From UMGS1649 sp045652705 (GTDB lineage: Bacteria; Bacillota; Clostridia; TANB77; CAG-465): a stretch of 64,000 bases of DNA. The position numbers were made by a program, and so were the translations under genes. Of this stretch, positions 58,231 through 64,000 are shown in pieces (position 1 is the first letter of the stretch; each line of letters begins with the position of its first letter). The notes under the pieces were generated by a model. The model saw only the letters and a list, made by a program, of their open reading frames with translations. It was not told where the DNA came from and did no database searches. Location: the NCBI GenBank assembly GCA_045652705.1, contig JAZRUV010000029.1:25500-89499 (forward strand), read 5' to 3'.

Positions 58231-59641
58231 ATGGAAACATTAAGAAAAAGTAAACAAGCGGTATCTTTAGTAGTTTTAGTAATTACTATTATTGTAATGA
58301 TAATACTAGCAGGTACCATAGTATTATCATTGAGTAATACAGGAATTATTGAACGTTCGCAGGATGCTGTAGAAACTACAAATTTGAGTGAAATACAAAT
58401 GTTAGCATCATTAAAATGGGCAGAGGCTTTTGTGGAAGGAAAGATTACCCAAGAAGAAATTGAAGAGTATATTCTAAATGGATTAGAAGAAGATAACATA
58501 GATATTTCTAAATACAGACTGATAATAGACACAGAAGGAGTAGAGGTAGTACAAAGAACTAAAACTTCCGGTAAATGGGTGGCACAAACAGTAGATGGTG
58601 TACCTATACCAAAAGGATTCGTGGCATCATCTGTGGCAGGGGAAAACACAAAAAAACAGCGGACTAGTAATATATGAAGGAACAGAAGCTGTAACTGATG
58701 CAAATGTTGAAACAGCAAGAAAAACAAGAAATCAATATGTTTGGGTTCCTATAGATAATTTTGAAAAGGATTTTGTAAGAAGAGAAATTTCTAGTGTAGA
58801 TCCACAAAAGATAAACGAACTTGGCCAAGCAGACAAACTCTGGGAAGTAGTATTAGATGCAAATAATATGCCAAAATCTTTTCAAGATAAAAACTATGTT
58901 ACGGCAACAACTCTTGAAGAAGTTCAAGATATGTATGAAAGTGTTAAAGCATATGGTGGATTTTATATAGCAAGATATGAAGCTGGAATAGATACACAAA
59001 GAAAATTAGATAATGGTGTGTTAGAAACAAATGTATATTCAATGATGGGGAAAATACCATATACATATATTCCTTGGACAAAGAACAATAAGTTGGGCGA
59101 GGATTTAGGAGGCGCTGTTGAAGTGGCTAGAAGTGTTTATCCGGAAAATTCAAACTATGGCGTAGTATCTACTTTGACGTATGGAGTGCAGTGGGATACA
59201 ATACTAGCATGGTGGTTAGAAAGCGGAGCGGTATCAACTTTAGCAGATGGTACATCATATGGAAATCATAATAACCATATAATAACATCAAAAGATGACT
59301 TAAATGATGGAGCTATGGTTTGGGACTTTACTTCTAATGCTGAGGGCGACTATGTTTCTAAAGATAGTGAAACATTAACATATCCTAAGCAAGTAGAGAC
59401 ATATTGGGCATTAACAACAGGTGCGTTAAAACAAGCTAAAGTAAATAATATATATGATATGTCAGGAAATATGTGGGAATGGACAATGGAGGGATACTCT
59501 AATGTAAAACGTGCTTATCGTGGTGGAAGTTTCCATAGTAGCGGAACTACTGTTACATATCCAGTAAAAATAGCAAGCGACTTAAATGCTGGAGGTGTAA
59601 GAAAAGGCTTAAGGATTGCTTTGTATATTAAGAATGACTAA
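58231..59641 (+). pseudogene. Pilin-like/FGE-fold protein, frameshifted paralog
   Basis: The open frame from 58231 stops at 58675-58677. The remainder, 58652-59641, continues in the +1 frame. Deleting one A in an A7 run (58650-58656) restores a 469-aa protein collinear with the 468-aa paralog at 37523. The N terminus KQAVSLVVLVITIIVM has Ala where a prepilin Gly would be. The FGE-type domain ends VNNIYDMSGNMWEWTMEG, RGGSFHSS and LRIALYIKND. Its 3' end is AT-rich throughout. GGAAGGAG precedes the ATG. It may be a pseudogene, a phase-variable gene or an assembly error; an intact terminator follows. Confidence 0.75.
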
Positions 59642-59657
59642 AAAACAAATCAAGTAT

Positions 59658-59690
59658 AGAAGATGTGATATTTGTCATATCTTCTTTTTT
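59658..59690 (+). terminator. Terminator of the frameshifted paralog
   Basis: AGAAGATGTGA (59658-59668) pairs with TCATATCTTCT (59675-59685), with one G-U, then TTTTT. Confidence 0.9.
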
Positions 59691-59706
59691 CTGTGTATAT
59701 AAAGTA

Positions 59707-59735
59707 TTGTATAATACTGTATTTTATGGTATAAT
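59707..59735 (+). promoter_or_regulatory. Promoter of the 416-aa membrane protein gene
   Basis: TTGTAT 59707-59712, 17 bp, TATAAT 59730-59735. Confidence 0.65.
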
Positions 59736-59763
59736 GTGGCTGTTAAAATTGTAGGTGTAAAAG

Positions 59764-61014
59764 TTGAAGAAAAGTAGAATTATTTGTAGTATAATCACAG
59801 TAATATATATAATACTTTCAGTTGCTATTTGTTTGATAAGTATAAAGAGCAATTTTGAAACTGAAAGTAGTATTAGTGCGTCTGAAAAGCTAATATATGT
59901 AGGAGTATTAGCTATATGTGTATTTGCATATATTTTGGTTAGAAATAAACTGACAAAAAAAATGTCAAACAAAGACATAAGTATAAAGATATCTAAAGGA
60001 TATTGTTATTTGTATTTAGCAGTAATTGTTTTAGTTTCTAGGTTTATAATGGCATATATGTTTAAGAATGAAGAGATAGCTACTTTAGTTCCAAGTTTTA
60101 ATATGGGTCTAGGGTCGTATTTAAATTATGGTTTGGGACTATACATAGAAAACCAAATGTATGCCAATGTAATATTAAACACAATACTTGTATTTGTATC
60201 AAGTATTGTTATAAAAAAGATAGTGTTAAATATAACAGATAATGATATGGTTGCTACAACAACAAGTATACTATATATATTTGCACCTCAGTCGTTATGG
60301 CAAGTAAATAATTACATTAGATATAATTATAACGTGCTTATTGTGCTTTTAGGAATATATGTATTATTACATATTATTGATGAAGTTAAGAACTTTAATA
60401 AAAAGAATAACAAATATTTAATATATTCACTAGTGCTTGGTGCTGTACAGTCATTGGATATTATACTTGGTGGTTCATACATATTGTGGTTGATGCCTAT
60501 GATAGTAGCCTCTTGTGCAGCTATGTATATAGATATAGTACATATATTAATACCATTTAAGCAAAAATTAAATTATAAAATGAAAAGATTAGCTGAAAGA
60601 GTTGAAAAAATAAATATCTCAAAACTAGTATATGTATGTGGAATTTCCCTAGGTGTTTCGGCAGTAGCAACATGGATATATTTAGCTTTATCTAGTGCAA
60701 ATAATTTTAGTGTTTTTAGTGTTCGAAATGCAGTTAAAGTATTAGGACATTCTAGAAGTTACTATTTAGTATTACTTATAATAGCACTAGTATTTGAGAT
60801 AATATCTGTTATTACAAAAAGAAAACTAGATATTAAAATGAATTTAATAAAATTAATGTATATTGTGGCAGCTTGCATAACATTCTTTATGGTAGATGGT
60901 ATATATGCATCAGCTTTATTTGATACATTATTAATACTTAACACCATTATGATAATTTGCAATATTGGATATAACAGAGAAGAAAGAATAAAATTATTAA
61001 ACGAGAAAAATTAA
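59764..61014 (+). CDS. Polytopic membrane protein (possible GT-C glycosyltransferase fold)
   Basis: 416 aa with about ten hydrophobic segments. TTG start at 59764 with AGGTG upstream; no in-frame ATG occurs for about 70 codons. YIFAPQSLWQVNNYIRYNYN and the helix layout loosely recall PMT/GT39-type membrane glycosyltransferases, but the catalytic DD/DE pair of that family was not clearly seen, so this is only a suggestion. It lies 49 bp before dnaG with its own promoter. Confidence 0.6.
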   Translation: MKKSRIICSIITVIYIILSVAICLISIKSNFETESSISASEKLIYVGVLAICVFAYILVRNKLTKKMSNKDISIKISKGYCYLYLAVIVLVSRFIMAYMFKNEEIATLVPSFNMGLGSYLNYGLGLYIENQMYANVILNTILVFVSSIVIKKIVLNITDNDMVATTTSILYIFAPQSLWQVNNYIRYNYNVLIVLLGIYVLLHIIDEVKNFNKKNNKYLIYSLVLGAVQSLDIILGGSYILWLMPMIVASCAAMYIDIVHILIPFKQKLNYKMKRLAERVEKINISKLVYVCGISLGVSAVATWIYLALSSANNFSVFSVRNAVKVLGHSRSYYLVLLIIALVFEIISVITKRKLDIKMNLIKLMYIVAACITFFMVDGIYASALFDTLLILNTIMIICNIGYNREERIKLLNEKN

Positions 61015-61063
61015 ACAACGATATAAGATGATGTATAAACATTAAACTTAGAAGGAGGAGAAA

Positions 61064-62857
61064 ATGGCATTTTATTCAGAAGATTTAGTAGATGAAATCT
61101 TAGCATCAACAGATATAGTTGAAGTTGTAAATGAATATGTACCACTAAAAAGAAGAGGCGCCAATTATTTAGGTCTTTGCCCTTTTCACAAGGAAAAAAC
61201 TCCTTCTTTTACTGTGTCCCCGGACAAACAAATATATAAATGTTTTGGATGTGGACAAGGCGGTTCAGTAATACAATTTATATCTAAACTAGAAAACTTG
61301 GATTTTAAAGATACATTAGAACATTTAGCAGAAAGAGCAAATATTGACCTTGCTAAATTTGAAGTTGGCGGAACCTTTAATGATGGTAAAAAAGAAATAA
61401 AAGATGTAATAGAAAGAATAAATAAATCTACTGCAAGGTATTTTTATGAAGCTTTAACAGAACAGCTAAAGGAACAAAACAGCCCGTTAAAATCTTATTT
61501 AATAAAAAGGCAATTAGACAAAAATACAGTAGTAAGATTTGGCTTGGGATTTGGTTCGAAAAAAACTGAAACATTGGTACAACATTTAACAAATCTAGGA
61601 TATAACAAGAATGAAATATTATTCTCAGGTGTTGTATCTAAAAACATGAAAGGGGATATATACGAAAATTTTGCAGGAAGATTAATATTCCCTATTCTAG
61701 ATGTAAGAGAAAGAGTTATAGGGTTTGGTGGAAGAGTATTAGATAATTCACTGCCTAAATATGTTAATTCGCCAGAAAATGCACTTTATCATAAGGGTAG
61801 CAATTTATATGGGTTAAATGTAGCAAAGAAGGAAAAACTAAACGAAATAATTATAGTAGAAGGGTATATGGATACTGTGGCACTTCACAAGTCTGGTATC
61901 ACAAATGCAGTTGCAAGTCTTGGTACAGCTCTTACAGAAAAACAAGCTAAGTTACTTAAAAAATATGCACCTACTGTTGTTATTGCATATGATCAAGACG
62001 GAGCAGGACAAGCGGCAACACTACGTGCAATAGATATACTTGCTAAAGAGGAATTAAAGGTAAAAGTATTAAAACTTGACCACGACGATGTAAAGGACCC
62101 AGATGAATATATAAATAAATATGGTAAAGAACATTTTGCTGAGTGCGTAAAAAACAGTATGTCTGCGGTTGAATATAAAATATCTAGACTAGAAGGTCTT
62201 TTAGACAAAGATGACTTTCATCAAAAAGTGGAATTCTTAACAAAAGTGGCGGGAATTTTAGCGGGGCTTAAAAATGATATTGAACAAGAAATGTATGTAG
62301 ATTTAGTAGCGAAGAAGTATAACGTAAGTCGCGATGCTATAAAATCTGAAATAGATAAAAAGACTAAAAAGGAACTCAAAAGAGAAAACAAAATACAATT
62401 AAATGAAAAGGCTAAACAACCTACAGTAATGACTTTAAGAAAAAAACAAGAAGAATACATTATTGCATTAATTTTTACAAAAGATAAAAAGACAATTAAT
62501 AATGTATTAGATAGATTTGGCGAGACAGACTTTGAGTATGAAGATATTAGAGATTTGTTTATAATGCTCAAAGAATTAAATGGTAAAGAGGATTTATCTA
62601 AAATAAATTTACTTACTAAGTTTAATAATGAAACAGATAATGTAAATCTCATTACTGAAATACTTGCAATAGATATGTCTCAATTCGATAGGCAAAAACT
62701 ATATAATGAACTGGATAATACATTTAAAAAGTATTATTACCAAAAAAGAAGAGCAGAAATACTGGGAAGACTTAGTTCGGATATATCTTCAGACGAGAAA
62801 CAAATGCTTGAAATAGAACTAGGACAGATACTGTTAAAAATTGCAAAAATTAAATAA
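61064..62857 (+). CDS. dnaG: DNA primase
   Basis: 597 aa. Zinc domain C39-x2-H42 and C60-x2-C63 (GLCPFHKEKTPSF, YKCFGCGQGG), the catalytic RNA-polymerase core (GFGGRVLDNSLPKYVNSPE), TOPRIM motifs VEGYMDTVAL and AYDQDGAG, and a DnaB-interaction C terminus. It makes RNA primers for the replication fork. AGGAGGAG lies before the ATG. rpoD follows 71 bp later, the classical macromolecular-synthesis order without rpsU. Confidence 0.96.
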   Translation: MAFYSEDLVDEILASTDIVEVVNEYVPLKRRGANYLGLCPFHKEKTPSFTVSPDKQIYKCFGCGQGGSVIQFISKLENLDFKDTLEHLAERANIDLAKFEVGGTFNDGKKEIKDVIERINKSTARYFYEALTEQLKEQNSPLKSYLIKRQLDKNTVVRFGLGFGSKKTETLVQHLTNLGYNKNEILFSGVVSKNMKGDIYENFAGRLIFPILDVRERVIGFGGRVLDNSLPKYVNSPENALYHKGSNLYGLNVAKKEKLNEIIIVEGYMDTVALHKSGITNAVASLGTALTEKQAKLLKKYAPTVVIAYDQDGAGQAATLRAIDILAKEELKVKVLKLDHDDVKDPDEYINKYGKEHFAECVKNSMSAVEYKISRLEGLLDKDDFHQKVEFLTKVAGILAGLKNDIEQEMYVDLVAKKYNVSRDAIKSEIDKKTKKELKRENKIQLNEKAKQPTVMTLRKKQEEYIIALIFTKDKKTINNVLDRFGETDFEYEDIRDLFIMLKELNGKEDLSKINLLTKFNNETDNVNLITEILAIDMSQFDRQKLYNELDNTFKKYYYQKRRAEILGRLSSDISSDEKQMLEIELGQILLKIAKIK

Positions 62858-62872
62858 ATATTTTCAAAAGAG

Positions 62873-62901
62873 TTGTAATTATTTAAAGTATGTTGTATAA
62901 A
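62873..62901 (+). promoter_or_regulatory. Possible internal promoter for rpoD
   Basis: TTGTAA 62873-62878, 17 bp, TATAAA 62896-62901, in the dnaG-rpoD gap. Confidence 0.45.
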
Positions 62902-62928
62902 TAATATATTGGGGAGAGTATAATATAT

Positions 62929-64000
62929 ATGGGTAAAAAAATTGAAAAAGAAGGACTAGAGGAAATAATGGAAGAAAAAGAGGCAAAAAAGAAAGAGTCT
63001 AAAGTAGCTAAAAAAAGTGAGAAACAAATAGCTACAGAAGCTTTCGTGGAAGCTGCAAAAGAAAAGAAAAGCTTTACATATAAAGAAATAGTAGATTTCA
63101 TGGACCAAGTAGGACTTACACCAGAAGAATTAGATGACTTATATAAAGTATTAGAAAAAGCAGGTGTGGAGATGGCTACTGAAGAGACAACATCTACTTT
63201 AGAACCAGAACCAGAAGATGATGATGACGATGATGATATAAAAGCAGGAATTATTGAAAAACTTGCTACGGGTGTAGATGCTGGTGGTTCAGTTACTGAA
63301 CTAGATATAGAGCCTAATCTTGAAGATATAAGTGAAATAGAAAAAAATATCTTGCTTGAAGATATGAATGATTTTTCATTCATAGACAACATTAGTGTTG
63401 ATGACCCTGTAAGAATGTTCTTAAAGGAAATAGGAAAGATACAACTATTATCTTTAGAAGAAGAAGCAGACCTTGCAGATAGAATGGTTAAGGGAGATAA
63501 AAAAGCTAAGAAAAAATTAGTTGAGTCTAACTTAAGACTTGTTGTAAGTATAGCAAAAAGATATATTGGTCGTGGAATGCATTTCTTAGATTTAATACAA
63601 GAAGGTAATCTTGGGCTAATAAAAGCAGTAGATAAATTTGACCCATCTAAAGGATATAAATTTAGTACATATGCAACTTGGTGGATTAGACAAGCGATTA
63701 CTCGTGCTATAGCTGACCAAGCGAGAACAATAAGAATACCAGTACATATGGTTGAAACTATAAATCGTCTTATGAGAAACTCTAGACACTTACTTCAAAC
63801 ACTAGGTAGAGAACCAACTCCTGAGGAAATTGCAGCAGAAATGGAAATACCAGTTGAAAAGGTAAGAGATATTTTAAAAATTTCTCAAGACCCAATATCT
63901 CTAGAAACACCAGTTGGTGAAGAAGATGATAGTAGTGTTGGAAACTTTATACCAGATGATGATGCACCGTCTCCATCTGATCAAGCAGCTGACGTACTTT
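62929..64000 (+). CDS. rpoD: RNA polymerase primary sigma factor, 3' end outside window
   Basis: The frame is open from ATG 62929 to the right edge (357 full codons). A basic N terminus and region 1.1-like YKEIVDFMDQVGLTPEELDD precede an acidic run of seven Asp near residue 100. Then come region 1.2 VDDPVRMFLKEIGKIQLLSL, region 2 (NLRLVVSIAKRYIGRGMHFLDL, GNLGLIKAVDKFD, YKFSTYATWWIRQAITRAIA) and region 3 (PVHMVETINRLMRNSRHLLQ, GREPTPEEIAAEM). Region 4 is missing because the window ends. It directs sigma-A promoters such as those listed here. GGGGAG lies about 12 nt before the ATG. Confidence 0.95.
   Translation, partial: MGKKIEKEGLEEIMEEKEAKKKESKVAKKSEKQIATEAFVEAAKEKKSFTYKEIVDFMDQVGLTPEELDDLYKVLEKAGVEMATEETTSTLEPEPEDDDDDDDIKAGIIEKLATGVDAGGSVTELDIEPNLEDISEIEKNILLEDMNDFSFIDNISVDDPVRMFLKEIGKIQLLSLEEEADLADRMVKGDKKAKKKLVESNLRLVVSIAKRYIGRGMHFLDLIQEGNLGLIKAVDKFDPSKGYKFSTYATWWIRQAITRAIADQARTIRIPVHMVETINRLMRNSRHLLQTLGREPTPEEIAAEMEIPVEKVRDILKISQDPISLETPVGEEDDSSVGNFIPDDDAPSPSDQAADVL

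Noticed and set aside
58650..58660. Programmed -1 frameshift at A AAA AAC
   Set aside because: The heptamer is present, but joining the two frames needs a +1 shift (or loss of one A), not -1.

Overview
The window is AT-rich DNA from a low-GC Gram-positive bacterium, most likely a spore-forming member of the Clostridia. Strong AAGGAGG-type ribosome binding sites and TTGACA-N17-TATAAT promoters fit this, as do spoIIID, sleB-ypeB, a clostridial abrB with a zinc ribbon, ftsK/spoIIIE and sigA. Names of families come from recognising motifs; no database search was run.

Region by region. 1-4850 is an accessory stretch. It holds three phage-antirepressor/SOS-type genes (Bro-N, ORF6N and DinD families), a scrambled relic, and then three tandem structured non-coding RNAs, each with its own promoter and terminator. 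4.9-8.0 kb has a polysaccharide O-acetylation pair (MBOAT plus DHHW protein) and a Cu/Zn SOD-like gene. 8.1-15 kb is chromosomal core: rsmD, ftsK, a beta-CASP nuclease and a CNNM-like transporter. 15.0-15.4 kb holds an apparent type I toxin-antitoxin unit. 15.4-20 kb contains DUF421/DUF4363, dapA, DUF378, a 31-codon membrane peptide behind a leader with mutually exclusive hairpins, and murC. 20-24.4 kb has a TPR protein, tRNA-Leu(CAA), small membrane proteins, a FucO-type dehydrogenase and TspO. 24.4-28 kb is linked to sporulation and germination (sleB, ypeB, a patatin, spoIIID). 28.8-37 kb carries pcrA, ddl, murF, ftsY and tdk in a co-directional run.

37.5-38.9 kb encodes a pilin-like, FGE/C-type-lectin-fold protein whose last ~115 coding bases differ sharply in composition. 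A frameshifted paralog sits at 58.2-59.6 kb. 39-42 kb has engB and serS, 43.8-50.9 kb the complete lower glycolytic operon gap-pgk-tpiA-gpmI-eno with two unknown genes inserted, 52.5-55.5 kb abrB, rlmH, walJ and murA, 55.9-58.1 kb rRNA/tRNA methyltransferases and rnhB, and 61-64 kb dnaG-rpoD, with rpoD running off the end.

The parts most worth following up are: (1) the three tandem RNAs at 3278-4812, where covarying stems and a nearly identical 3' half surround an unalignable insert; (2) the type I toxin-antitoxin unit at 15053-15366; (3) the leader-controlled 31-aa peptide at 18078-18279; and (4) the pilin-like/FGE pair with a possible retroelement-diversified C terminus. No transposase, integrase, reverse transcriptase or CRISPR array was seen in the window.
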